Shown: positions 45,368-58,530, counted from the first letter of the stretch. The stretch: DNA of 64,000 nt from Cordia subcordata (GCA_028554755.1 JAPTOF010000002.1:7613001-7677000), one strand, 5' to 3'. Numbers and translations are program-made. Notes: generated by a model from the sequence alone, not told the origin.

Positions 45368-47649
45368 GTATATCAAAGGGGTTAATTTATTTTCTTTTCA
45401 GAATTATTTGCTTATAATGGTGATGTTATAAGGTTAATATCAAGTGAGAAAGAGCAAAAAAAAAAAGATTTTGCATAGATGTTACAATGTCGGCTAAAAA
45501 CACTCTGATACTTAAAGTTAGTAGAGTATATGAGATATCCGAGTATACAACTATATATAGTCTCATGTAGTGCACGAGGCAATAAACTAGTAACTGTGAA
45601 ATATAGTCCTTTCTCAAGGAAGCTTCGTTAGTTTGTACTTCAACGAACAAGGAAGCTTCCTTATGCTAGCTATAAATATGCATATTGATCCTGGTCGAGA
45701 ATATAACCATCCTTTCGAATTTTATGGACTTTGTATACTTTGAAGTTGAGGGAGTTCCATTTCATGTGCGATGTCGATGTGTACCAAAACCATGAATGCG
45801 GACGAAAAAAACAATAATTAATAATAATCAATCTCTAGACCTCAAGATAAAAGATTAAAAAGAAAAAATACTTATGCAAAAACTTTTAGGCTACAAACCC
45901 TAAAAATTAAAGCTTTGCATGCTTATATCGGATGGGTAAATAGTAACTACCCCTCTGGTTGTTTTATTGTTTATAAGTGTGCATTACTTTTTTGTATTTT
46001 TAGAGTAGACAAAATACCTCCTTTTATTTTTCAAGAATGTTTTATATTCTTGTGCCTTTTCCTAACTCCGTTAGATTAGTTAATGGACTAAATAAATGAT
46101 TGAAATTATAAGAGAGTATCTTGTTTATTTTAAAAGTATAGAGGATAATATATACTTATAAATAATTATCGGGGTTAGGGCACTACTTATCCTATGTAAG
46201 ATTTCGTTGCCTTTTCATAAAAGGCCACACAAAAAGCACGTCTGGAGCATCCTCTATTATTTTTAACAAAAAAATGATGGATGGAGCAAGTGTGTAACAA
46301 TTTTAAAAATTATAGAAAGTGTTTGACCTATTTTAAAAGCACAAGAGATAATGTACACTCATAAAAAGTCATACAAGATAAAACGCTATTTACCTTATTA
46401 GAGGTGTCAAATTCCATGACATAGTGACCCAACAGGATAAAGACTATTCCCCCTATAGAGAGGTGTTAAATTTCGTGGCCCAATTACCCGACATAATGTT
46501 ATAAATTAAAGGATCCATTACGCGACCATTCTTGTACGCCTCAAAGTGTGACCACCTAAACCACGCTTCAATCTGGTCCTCTCTATTAGTTATAAAGTAA
46601 AGCTTTAATTTATTAATTTGATTTATTGCTATGCATCAACTTACAAGCTACGCATCCTTTCAACGTCGCTCTTTCGTTACTCTTTGACTTGTGTAACTTG
46701 CAAAGCCCCACCTAAATCCTTACCAAGAAGTAAAGCACAATAGAAACTTTTTGTCCTACAGAAATTTACAGTTATGATATATCTTATCTACTTTTTTTGC
46801 AAGGCACCTTATCTTTGTCACAAATTTTCCCAAGAGTGAAAAACATATCTCACAAATCCTCGAGGGATTAGTCTAGTAGTGCGAACAAAATAATTACTCA
46901 CCACTTGAATCTGAATTGGTCAAGTATCACTTTCTTTAAGGTCATTCTACTTCGGTAGGTCTTACGGAAAACATACCATACCGATCCTCATTAAGGGGTT
47001 AGTCTATAGTATTAACAAAATAATTACTCACTGCTCGAATCCAAATTGGTCAGATTTCACTTTCTTTAACGCCAGTCTAGCGCGATAGGCCTAATGTACC
47101 AAGTTAGAGTCATATATATAAGACAAATTCAGAATTTTTGTTCGTAAGAGATAATTAAGAAAAGCCCATAATTTATCACTTGTATATCAGTAAATACTTC
47201 TTTAGTAATTAAAGATTAAATTAATAGTTTAAACTAAAAAATTTTCAGAAGACATTTTTTTAAAAAAATAAAAAACCACTCTTCTTTTAATGTATTGGCT
47301 CTTGCTATACGTGTGCTTCCTCCAGGTAGAGTCATATATTTCGTGATTTGACACTCTAATGCAAGAGTTATGCCAAAAAAGAAAAAGAAGAAAATGAAAA
47401 AGGGAAAAATAGTGTAATGTGGTCCCTCTACTTTAACTGTCGAATGATATTAACATACGTGACAAAGTGAAAAGACATGAGAAAATTTGTCTATAAAATC
47501 AATGTAAAACTATGTTGCTTCCAAGTGTGTCAGTTAAGTCTAGAGAGTAGTGGGGTGTTATCTCCAATTACACGTTCCAACTTATTGGAACCTTTCTAAA
47601 GATTAAGAGGGAAACGACAGAGAGTGTGGGGAGACACAGAGAAAGAAAA
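45368..47649. other. Rest of block B2 and promoter region of the transporter gene
   Basis: B2 ends at about 46335. 46336-47649 is single-copy in this window. Two GGATTAGTCTA(G/T)-type strings with an A-to-C-rich continuation repeat near 46866 and 46999 (a direct repeat of roughly 100 bp). No gene. Confidence 0.5.
47492..47498 (+). promoter_or_regulatory. TATA-like box of the transporter gene
   Basis: TATAAAA about 150 bp upstream of the ATG at 47650, a plausible position for a promoter with a leader of about 120 nt. Confidence 0.4.
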
Positions 47650-48129
47650 ATGGAGAGATCCTGTGGACTCAACCACCTCTTCATGACAGTCTTTCTAGGG
47701 TGCTTCTCCGGCGCGATGGTTGTTCCATCCCTAACCGACGTCACCTTGGCGGCGCTTTGTCCCGGAGAAGATGAATGCTCGTTTGCCATATATCTCACCG
47801 GCATTCACCAAGCGGTATGTCTCAATGCATGTTATATGTACTTTCTTTAATTAGTTCGTTAAATCAAAGTAAGATATGCTTGTCAAGTATAACATTGACT
47901 TTGTCTTCACGTAGACTTAAAAGAACCAGAATGAGATTGTTCAATGTAGTCATTTCGTAGCTAGTAACTACACTCCACTTAAATCATAGCCAACCAAATA
48001 TAATTGGAGAAACTGAGCTTTTAAGTACATGCAACACGTTCTTCTCAGAAAGCATGCAAGGATTCAAGGATTTAATATGTTCAATTTCCTTCTAGCATTA
48101 ATTAATGTGCATATACATATATATGCATG

Positions 48130-48160
<31 letters not shown>

Positions 48161-49254
48161 ATATATATATGTATGTATGCATGCATGTATGTATGTATGT
48201 ATGTATGTATATACACACTTCCAATTCATTTTCAAAATATATATATAGCTTCTCATTTAGTTCAATAACGTAAAGCAAATTTTAACATTATTTGCATTTA
48301 TTACATCACTCCTTTAAATATGTTATAAGCATCCAAGGAGCACTGTCCTACATTTTTAAGACATTCTTAGTAATGATAAGAATTTTGAACACTGAATTGA
48401 GCCTATTAATGTGTATGTATATACCTTTCTTTTCAAGAAATATGTAGCTTGATTCTCATTTCTTTTGATGTAAAGTAAAACTTAACACATTTAAACTTTC
48501 TTAATGCAATTTATTTGCATGTATTACATCTATATTTTCTTTCTTATGTTGTAAGAACTTAATTAGAGCAACCTGCCTTTTCAAGACATTCTTCGTCATA
48601 ATAAAAGTTTTGTACTCCGAATTGTCCAATATTGATGTTAGCTCGCACATTGCCTCTCACATGCGTCACGAATATGTGTTTTCACACATGCTTCATGGTT
48701 TGCTATGTCATCCATAATTAAGATGGATGACGTTGCATTGCATGCATTTTGCAAATCGATAGCAAAAGTTTGGTTGATGATGAGAGAAAATATTTTTCAA
48801 TTAAGGAAAATAATGATGCAAGTTAGAATCTCAAAGGACTTTTTAAGCACTTTGGATAGTAATATTTGTTTACTCCTTTCGAGTGTCATGTAGGAGATAG
48901 GCCATTTCTAGACCATTTGCTGTTATTTTTGCAACCTTCATCATCACCATGCACATGCAAAGCAAAACTTCAGCAAGTAAGGGAGTCTTCTTGCTGAAGT
49001 CATGTATCCCACAAGTTCATTACTTTTGCTTATGGGAAAAAACTTTTCCTAAAACGTTCTTCGAGTTCATAGTAGGAGTTTTAATTTTTAAATATGATTT
49101 AGATAAATCAGTTAGGTATACAACTTACTCGAGGTAGATTCTTAGTTGATTTGAACTGATTAAGACATGAATAAGTCTTCCGCCCACACTAAAATATCTC
49201 CTAAATTAGCAGTTATCTATCTATAGATACATATATATGTGTGTATGTACATGT

Positions 49255-49296
<42 letters not shown>

Positions 49297-52200
49297 TAAA
49301 GTTAAAACTCACTATCCTAATCTTTTCCTCCAAAAATTCTTGCGCAATTTGCCACCATTGGTTTATGCCAACATGGCTTATTTTAACTCTATTTAGCATT
49401 GCATATTTTTTTTTAGGTTCTTATGCCCTTATATAAAAGTGAGTAATAGGATTTGAATTCACAAAAAAAAAAAAAAAAACTAATATTATTAGTTTAAAGT
49501 ACAAATTTCTAATATTAATATTATGAGTATTTTGACTATCTTTATTATTACATATATAATTTTAATCATATTTCATAAATAAATTTAAAATACAATTTCT
49601 AATATTATTATTAGCTATATAAAATTTGACAATATCAAATTAACATCAAAATTCGTGCATCGAACGATTCATACATTAGTACCCTTCTTTACCCTAAACA
49701 GAAAACACTTTCTAAATGCATTCAAATCCTGTAGTAATTTTTCCTTTTTCTCATATATAATAGTTATGAAATTATTGCCAAATATGTGGTCCCTTTCTGG
49801 AGGAAGTTTCTTTATTTTGTACTTGTACAGACTAGGAAATTCCCTTATGCTAGAAGCAAGATGAAACTTTTTGAGCTCTTAACACACTAATTATAGCTTT
49901 CTTATGTGTTTAATGGAGACAAAGGTGGAAACTTCCTATATGTGTATGTTGCTCTGTGATAATAATTCATTAACAAAAACGAGAGTTTTGCAACAGTGCT
50001 TGTTTCGATTAAATCACTTGAAGTTTTAGGGGCCTTGTCTGCTTTAAAACGGACAACTCAACGTAGTGACTCTGCCTTTCGTGGAATAGGGTCGGGGTGC
50101 GCTTCTCTTTTTTTGGGTTAATTCATTTTGATTTAATGACGATGAAATGATGATAAGGTCGGTCTAAATAGATAATTTTTTATTAATTTATAATTATTAT
50201 TGTTATTTTAGTAAATACATAATAATTTTTGGATCTCAATTCGTCGTAATGTCAAATAAGTGTGACAAGATAGAAGGATGTTGCTTCACTTGTCTTCCAT
50301 CCTCGCCAACAAAACATTGCCTTCTACGGTTGATGTAGATGAGTCATACTGACCTCATCCCTAGTTCGGTGGTGAGTCATACGTCACCACCATCCCCTAA
50401 ATTGTAGCAAGACATTTTAATACATGCTCGGGATTAACCACCGTATAATGATACATCTTAATACATGTTAGGAATCAATTAAAAGTTAAATAATACTTTG
50501 GTGAACATAAATTTAGGCTTAGACTTTTGACTACAAGAACTAGTTATCCAATCACACTGCTTATCTTTATGGGTGTTTTAATTAAGAGATTTTTCTTAGA
50601 GGGTGTTTGGCTTTGTTTATTTAGTGCTTATAAGTACTTAAATAGTAAAAAATATGTAAATGAGTGTTTTTTTTAGGTGCTTATAAGCACCCAAAATAAG
50701 CAAAGCCAAACACCTTTAAGTTGAAATCTCAATTCTCATCCCTCATTTAATTTCAGTAATAAACATATCAATTTTAAGATTATATAATTAATTTGAGCAC
50801 GAATCTACAATTTTCCTTTTTTTTTTCCAGTTAACATTTTCCAGAGTTTTCGTTTAACCTGACTACTAACTAAAGATCTGGAAGAAAAAAAGAATAAGGC
50901 AAAATTAAAGTTGATCAAATGTGCCACATGTGAGAGGGTGACATAATACTGTGGAAGAAAAATCTCTGTCTTTCAGTTGGTGTGGATAGAGATGTGTACT
51001 TTTGTCACCTCAGCTGCCCCTTCTCGATGTATACTATCTGTCATGGTATAAATTGTAGAATGAATTTATACTGTTTTATAATTTAGGATTAAATTAAAAA
51101 AAAAAAAGTTAGATGAGGTAGAAGAGTTAATTCGATATTACAAAAAAAAAAAAAGAAGTATATTTTAATTAAAATAAATTTTAAATTAGCAAAAAACTAC
51201 AACTCCACAACGCGAAGAGCTACATACATGCAAATACCCATAAAATTAATTTTGATAGCTGGCTTTAGTCATAAGAGCTTGAAGTGTATATATAGTTTAA
51301 ATGTTTCTAAATTCTACGTTGGCTTTTGCATTCAGTTATATTCTACAATCTGATACATTAATTATACTTTAAAAAGTAGTGACTTTGAGCTAGTCTCAGA
51401 AGGTTCCAACATATACAATAACACGTACTTTCCATCTTTTTCTTTTTCTTTTTGTTTTTTTTTTTTTTTGGTTTTGCTTTTCTGACCCCTAATTGTTTAA
51501 ATAATTTATCGAATCTATTGACAAATATAAGAATATTATTAATCCTAGAAAAGAAAAAAAGAAATATTGTGCATTGATCTCATGCAAATTAACTAGATAA
51601 AGTTGGTCTTGCTTTATGTTATATTAAATGTAAACACAATCCACCCAACAATTCATGTAGATTTCCACATATTAAAGTATTTTACTCCGAAAATAAGATT
51701 GACCCATGTTTGCTAACTCTTTGATGATAGAAAAGTTTGAAAGAATTATACAAATTACGTGTATATGGTGACACATAACAATGTATGTCTTGCTTTTTTT
51801 TATATGAGATTAATAATATAAAAGCTCATACTAGAATTTAAGTATACTTAAACTCGAGTTAACGCGTGTTAGCTATGGATACAGATCATAGGCTTGGGAT
51901 CATTGGTTATGATGCCACTGCTGGGGAATCTTTCCGACATATATGGAAGGAAAGTCATGCTGACAGTTCCTATGACATTGACAATATTTCCTCTAGGTAC
52001 GCATCCTTTATCTCTTGATTGATGCGGACTATGAATAATCCTAGTATCCAATATCTTATTTGCATATCAGATAAAGTAAATCTTTGATTTTTATTTTCTT
52101 TGTGATGGACCTGGTAGAGTGGTACTTTTTTGACCTGTTGCAAACCTTAGGAAATTCAATTTTTAGGAAAAATCTAGTTTTAGTGGCATAAAGATGAAAA

Positions 52201-55200
52201 TAACATTAGTCGTATTCAGGGGAAGCTTCCCGTCGTAGAAAAATACACCGACGTGATATTGTAAATTAAAAATGAAGCATGGAGTCAATGCCGACCATAA
52301 TCCGATAGAAATCTTCTAAGCAACCAAAGAGGAGAGTCCAATTCACTGAAAGATGTTGATGAATGACCCAATAAAGAAAAAGGGAAAAAAATTAAAGTAA
52401 AAGAATAAAGAATACGTAGAAAATGGGAACGAGTCTTTTTCTTAAAGCAAAAGCATACAAATTAAAAAGAAAAGGAAAAAAAAAAAAGGAAAAGCCTGAT
52501 ACAGAAAGATAAAGAATTAATCCTCCATGGACTCAAATGTCCGGTATGTAATTTTATGCCATTTAGTGCACAACAATTGGAAAAAAAAAACCAATTAAAA
52601 AAGGAAAGGAAAAAGAGAAAGAATTTATCGAAGCAAGAAACTAATCATGGAAAAAGTGTTTTTTTTTTCTTTTTTGGTCAGAAAAAAAAAAAAAGATGCT
52701 AATTAAAGCATGCAATTTCCACCCTTTATCTTCAAGCAAACTCCACTAGGAGCCCACTGTGAGCCTTGCTCTTTTAAGTAATGTTACATGGATCAAGTAT
52801 GCTAAAGCTCCCTGGGGGTAACAAATGAGACATTGTATAACACCCTCCCGTGGTTTGGGTCGGTTAATTAGGTTTACTTGTGGTGATAGACTAGTAACTA
52901 TTCATTGTTCAATTGTTCTCCTATAATCTCTAAAAAAGGATTAGACTTTCTTTTGCTTTAATTTTTTTGTATAACGAGTGACTCATCCTAAATAATTATT
53001 ATTGAAAACTACAAATGTTATGGTACGATATGCCCGAAAATGTGGGACAATTCAATCAGAAAAAGTTTCGAGCTAGAAACTTTTGGCTCATGAGCTAACG
53101 CCTTCCTCACACTTTGGGCTTCTTTTGTCACTATTTCCTTGCTTTTTGCTAGTGGACTAGAAAAGAAGTTCAATGTATTATCTGCAAGAGCCTGCCATTA
53201 TTTGGGCTTTTGCTTGATTTAGAGGGCGAAAAGAGGTCAGCCAAACCCAGAAGCAAAGTTCTTTCCTATTTTATATTTGGGCCTTTTGCTCTTTGTACCT
53301 ATTTTATATAATGCTTAGATTTAAAATCAACTATTGTTGAGATCCACAGCGTATAAATACGACGGACAACGAGAAATTAAACCACACAGGAGTTACGTGG
53401 TTCTACATAAGTTTTCTCCACGAGTAAATAAGAGAATTTTATTCATTACGTTAAGTCCACCAAGAACAAGATAGGCTCACACATTTAATTTTTGTGAGAT
53501 GTGATATATATATATATATATACACACATTAAAACAAAGAAGTGGTACCAGGACTTGACTCATTATCTTTGAGAATGAACTATAACTTGACACGTAAGAT
53601 AATTTGAAGAGTTAATGTCACTGACTCGTTAGCTTCTTTGAAGGATAGTAGATCCAGAAAATTTTGATGATAATACATATATCATGGGTTTATAGTGTTA
53701 TAAATGCAAATGAATTCGATGGATATATGTATTATTCTTAGAAGATGAATAGGATTGTTTAATTGTCTTAATAATTTTAATGGTAATGCACGAATTAAAG
53801 TTGAAGTATGACAAGTATTAGAATGAAAACTCAAACATTTTTCTCAATATTTATGATAATAATGCATGAATTAAAATTAAAGTATAACAAATATTGAAAT
53901 ATATATTTAGATACTAATTATTTCCAATGTAAGTTCATAAGAAATTACATTGTGGTTGCAGCAATAATGGCTTACAGCAGAACGAAGTATTTCTTCTACG
54001 CATACTACGTTCTCAAAACTCTCATCTCCATGCTGTGTGAAGGAAGCGTTCAGTTCCTTGCGCTAGCCTACGTGGTAAATTTTCTGATCGTTTCACAAAG
54101 AGTAATGTTTTGTATCACCTTTTCGAGCGTCGCTCACGTATTATACATCTTGTATTTATTACAGCATAAGAGACTAATGTGCGTACGTATGTGTCTTGAG
54201 TAGTACATATTTATGTGTATGTACATACTTACATACGTCTGTTACGTTCTAATAAATACAGGATCGTTTATACATTAATATCACCTATGTGTCGTGCTAA
54301 CTAGACTAGTGCAAACTGAAGATAATGTGATTGGTTTGAATGTGCAGGCAGATAATGTTGCAGAGAGCAAACGAGCTTCGGTGTTTGGTGTGCTGTCGGG
54401 CATTGCATCGGCTGCCTTTGTCTGTGGAAACCTCTCTGCTCGTTTCCTCTCCACTGCTGCCACCTTCCAAGTACCCTCTGCAGCTTTTTCTTACAATGTA
54501 GAAGTACAAAAGGCTCGTTTGGATTAATTCTTTTTTTTTGAAATTTTTGGAAAAAGAAGTGCCTTTTGAATAAGTTAAAGTTTCTAACTTTTAGAAAAAA
54601 AATGTAATTGAGCTTTTTTCAATGTTCCAACTTTTTTGTGAAATTTGGTTCAAGTACTTTGCAAAAAAAAAGTACTTTCTTCAACCAAAAAAAAAAAGAA
54701 AGTGTCTTTTTTTAAAAAAAAAAAAAATAGCTACTCCAAACGAGCCCAAAATAATATTCATAGCTCCGGGACAGAAACCCGGAAGCTAAGATGCGTGTCA
54801 TAAACTTGAAAATAATTGTTTAAGTCCAATATGATCATTTAATAAGTTATTACTTAAACTTACAATACTAACAAACACAAATAATATGTGATGGACTCAG
54901 GCCAGAAACCTGGAAACTTGAACGAAACGCTTGTTGTAGACTTAAAAGAATAACTGTCTTGGACCAAATATCCATTCGAATACAAAATGGCTGACCCGAG
55001 TTATTACTTAAACGAAATGCGTGTTGTACGTGTGTAGGTTGCTGCAGGAGGATCGGTGGTTGCCCTGGTGTACATGAGAGCATTCCTTCCAGAGTCCTTG
55101 AGGCTTCAGGGCGTTTCTCTGCAGGAATCTGAGACTGTTTGCCTTTTGGAAAAAGCTCCTCCCAAAAAGAAGTTTCAGTTTTTCAAGAGATTGCCTTCTT

Positions 55201-57589
55201 TGAATGATAGCATCTGCTTGTTGAGGACCAGGTCTGTGACCCCTGTTTTTAATTTATCAAGATTTAGCTTAAATGTTGAAAAACTTGAATTGATGTGTTT
55301 CTTTTGGATTATTTTGCAGCTCCACATTTACTCAAGCAGCAATTGCCACATTATTCAGCAGTGTTGCAGAAATTGGTCTTCATGCTTCTTTATTGGTATA
55401 TTTCCTTATCACTCTCTCCATTTTCACACCATACTTTTGCAGCTCTAGATGCGGAGCTTTTTTCATCTCTTGTAGATTGATGTTGATCAAAAGAGTCACA
55501 AGTTTTGAACATTTTTAGTTTTCTTATTTAAGAATTCTAGAATACCTATATATATGTTTATGTTATTTTATATATAATTAATTTGATCTTGATCATCTGC
55601 TAACATGGCCAGTGGCTCACTAGAGCTCTTTGGCTTTTGTTAGACAGATTCATTACATCTTTGATCCTGTTTAGAGCTTTGACTTTTAGTGTCATGTAGT
55701 ACACCGCATCCTTTTCAGGGATTCTTTGAGTTAGAAAGTACTTGGAAGTCTCCCTGGTTGTATTGGAGATTTCCAGGCATTCTTCTGATATCCATTTCTC
55801 CGAAGAAATGGCCGAAACAAACATATCTCGATCCAGCTCTGGATCTTAAATATGTAGTATCGCAGATAATCAGCTTCCGCATCTTTGCGGCAGTAACTAG
55901 AAACTTGGCCATCAATTTTGCTTATGATATTCAATATCACTATGAGCTATTCGGGGCTTTCGATATGCTATTTAATGATCATTTTCTGCCTGATTGTGCA
56001 GTACTACTTGAAGGCTCAATTTCAGTTTGACAAAGATCAATTTGCTGATTTGATGATAATTGGTGGGGCTGCAGGAAGCGTATCACAGGTAGCCTTGCAT
56101 TGAATGGTGGCGTTTGTATGTCTACAATTTTTGTACTAATTATGTGCATGGTCTCAAAATCTTGCAGCTAATTCTCATGCCCATCCTTGCTCCTGCCTTG
56201 GGAGAAGAGAAACTTTTAGCCTTGGGACTCTTTTTCGGCTGTGCACATGTATGGAATTAGCTAATTTCATGCTTCTTTGACTTGCATCAAAATTTTATGG
56301 CCTATTCAAATCTATGCACAAATTCATATTACAGAACCACACAGTTATGTGGATTCCTTCATTAATTCCCCATTGAAAGCACATAGAACTGACTGATTGA
56401 TATATTTGCTTCAATGCAGATGTTTCTTCACAGTATAGCATGGTCTATCTGGGTACTTTCTATCTTCTGCTTATTGATTAATTTGTTTCATTCACACCTA
56501 CCCTATTCTATGTAGCCTAGTTTATCTAAATGACTTGGGAAAAAATTGCAGGTTCCTTATGCTGCTGCAATGATGTCAGTTTTCGGCACTTTCGCAATGC
56601 CAAGTGTGAGTGCCTATTTCCTATTAACACATATCTCCATCCTCAAGTAAAGATCTGTATCTTAATTGTGTTTTTAATATTTGCAGTTAAAAAGCATTGC
56701 ATCCAAACAAATTAGCCCCTGTGAACAGGTAAAGTTTCTGATTATTTGCAATATCTTCGTTAAATTGACATAATCTTGAAGCTGGTTTGCTTTCATTTGA
56801 CACCCTTTAACACGTCCAGAACTTCACTTCCTCCTTTGATCATTGAAAATCTCTGCATACTCACAGAAATGGCAGAAATTTGTGGCCTGATATTGTCAAA
56901 TTGGTCTATGAAACTGCTAAAAAGCAATATAGCCTTGGTATTGCATGTCATCTACACTAGATCATGTCAATCTGCAACTAGAAGATAAAAATTTCTTCTG
57001 TAAATTATAGACATTATTCCTACGGTGCCAGACCCCCATCCCCAGCCATTATGTTGTCAAACAATATTAGAAACCTGTCTCAACTCTTCTCTCTGTACTC
57101 CATCTGCAGTGACTGACCTGTTAATACTTCTTCCTCTTTAGGGAAAAGCTCAAGGTTGCCTCACAGGCATATGTTCCTTCGCAAGCATTGTTACCCCATT
57201 AGTTTTCAGTCCTTTAACAGGTAACCGAGATCTTATAATCTGAATTTTATCGGTCTAGAAGGTTAACAAAAGCTGATATGGTATTTCTGTGTCATTTCAG
57301 CTTTATTTCTCTCAGAAAATGCACCATTTTATTTCCCCGGTTTCAGCATCATGTGCGCCGGCTTTGCTGCAGTAAGTATCCTTATGGCTTGAAAACATGC
57401 TCTTGTACCCAATTTATTCATCTTTTCAGGGTTATCTCTCAATGCAAGTTTCAGTATCCAAGTCCTAACATGTTTTACGCTCATGCTGTCATGCAGATGA
57501 TAGCCTTTATTCAGAGCATCATGATTGTCAGAGCTGCAAATCCTGTTACAAATTGCATGATCAACAGCTCCAATTTAGTGGAACCATAG
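47650..57589 (+). CDS. Major facilitator superfamily transporter, HIAT1/tetracycline-resistance-like (14 exons)
   Basis: Joined exons: 47650-47814, 51885-51996, 53962-54074, 54348-54470, 55038-55231, 55320-55395, 56002-56088, 56168-56248, 56420-56452, 56552-56605, 56687-56728, 57142-57220, 57301-57371, 57497-57589. All are GT-AG and the frame stays open for 440 aa. The MFS motif A (GNLSDIYGRK, residues 69-78) follows the first membrane helices. Another early block is ALAYVADNVAESKRASVFG, and a hydrophilic central loop (EKAPPKKKFQFFKRLPS) separates two halves of about six helices. This matches plant HIAT1/MFSD14-like proteins such as Arabidopsis At2g16970-At2g16990; the substrate is unknown. 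Intron 1 is 4.07 kb and contains block C2 of the tandem duplication and a MITE; intron 4 holds another MITE. All exons look undamaged. Confidence 0.92.
48022..49406. repeat. Block C2 inside transporter intron 1
   Basis: Matches C1 (34282-35538) closely. C2 carries about 105 bp (near 48901-49008) that C1 lacks; C1 has about 30 bp near 35220 that C2 lacks. Contains TA/TATG simple repeats near 48118-48215 and 49259-49290. Confidence 0.8.
50602..50715. mobile_element. Short MITE with TGTTTGGCTTTG ends in transporter intron 1
   Basis: About 114 bp with inverted ends: GGTGTTTGGCTTTGTTTATT at the left and AAATAAGCAAAGCCAAACAC at the right, about 20 bp with one mismatch. GTGCTTATAAG is also mirrored internally (TGCTTATAAGCAC). 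No coding capacity. The target duplication is ambiguous (TTA/TTA possible). Confidence 0.7.
54512..54746. mobile_element. MITE with perfect 12-bp ends in transporter intron 4
   Basis: 235 bp bounded by GGCTCGTTTGGA and its exact reverse complement TCCAAACGAGCC. It is flanked by CAAAA on both sides (54507-54511 and 54747-54751). The interior is A- and T-run rich and non-coding. Wholly intronic, beginning 41 bp past the exon 4 donor. Confidence 0.75.
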
Positions 57590-58250
57590 TCTCAACAAAG
57601 GCACGGCCACTTGCACACCAGTACCGGTTGCATCTAATCATATCAAAGAAACTAGAGTCGAGAAACTAAGTAGTAGCTCGTTATGCTAGCAAGAAGCTAT
57701 ATTCTTACAGAATTTACATATGCAGGACTACAAGAGAAAGAGACATAGAAGACTTCTCAGCCTGCTTCTGTAAGCAATAGAATGGTAATAGTCATAGTCT
57801 TTTTCCTGTAGTTCTGTAAATATTTTCGTAAGTCGTCTTTATTTATTTGGTACCAAAGGAAGTCTACTAGAAACAGACTGCAAATCCGTGTAGAAATTTG
57901 TTCATTGATGCAATAGCTTCTACAGCATTTCTACTTGTGAGTATAAATGGCTGCCTTTCTTGTATGGCTGAAACCTGATCGATGCATTGCCTCAGTATTT
58001 TCTTTTTATACTAGATAAGCATGTATTCCATTAGGCCCCAAAATGAACTTATAATGTTCTTCAACTAGTCCTGAACATCACAATGCTTTACAATCTTGTA
58101 TTATTAGCAGTCCCAATCTACTTCAAGTGTATTCTACCTTAGTTATCAACACTGATTCTATTGAATTAACTTCATTTCTGAATTGAACGTGAGATATGAG
58201 AATGTCTCTAGTTCATATTCCATGCACTTCACCACTAAACTAACATATTA
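57590..58250. other. 3' region of the transporter gene, convergent intergenic DNA
   Basis: Probably the transporter 3' UTR and the spacer to plastocyanin, which points the other way. No gene seen. Confidence 0.5.
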
Positions 58251-58348
58251 ATGTTGTATATGTTATATGCTTATCTGAAATATACATATCTAAAATTATA
58301 TGCTTTTTAGAATTAAGATTTCAGATAAGCATATAACAAATGCAGCAT
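58251..58348. repeat. Long inverted repeat (hairpin) between two convergent genes
   Basis: The arms 58251-58281 and 58318-58348 are reverse complements over 31 bp with about three mismatches. The inner 21 bp (TGTTATATGC...CTGAAAT) are perfect, and the loop is 36 nt. It could be a tiny MITE or a structured 3' end. Confidence 0.8.
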
Positions 58349-58530
58349 AAGCACTAGTTTTAGATGCAGGCAATAGAATACACAGAATGGGATTATCTTA
58401 GTTCACCTCATACATGTTACATTGTTTGAATCCCCCATTGAGGATACAAATTTATAGCTCTCTAATACAAGGAGAAAAAAAATGATAGAAAATTGGAAAT
58501 TACAAGGTTTTTTTCATGGTAACACACATC

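Larger units (their letters stand above)
35547..49406. repeat. Tandem segmental duplication, unit 2 (A2-copia-2-B2-exon 1-C2)
   Basis: The more complete copy of the unit. A2, 35547-36568; retained copia-1 interior and nested copia-2, 36569-42936; complete copia-1 5' LTR, 42937-43297; B2, 43298-46335; a single-copy stretch 46336-48021 with the transporter promoter and exon 1; C2, 48022-49406, inside transporter intron 1. It ends where homology to C1 stops, at a GCATAT/ACATAT string. Confidence 0.85.

Noticed and set aside
48118..48215. TATG/TA repeat reading as a Tyr-Ile-Cys-rich peptide
   Set aside because: The frame is produced by a simple repeat inside an intron.
55600..55940. Overlapping minus-strand ORFs in a transporter intron
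   Set aside because: No domain, and they lie within intron 6 of the transporter on the opposite strand.
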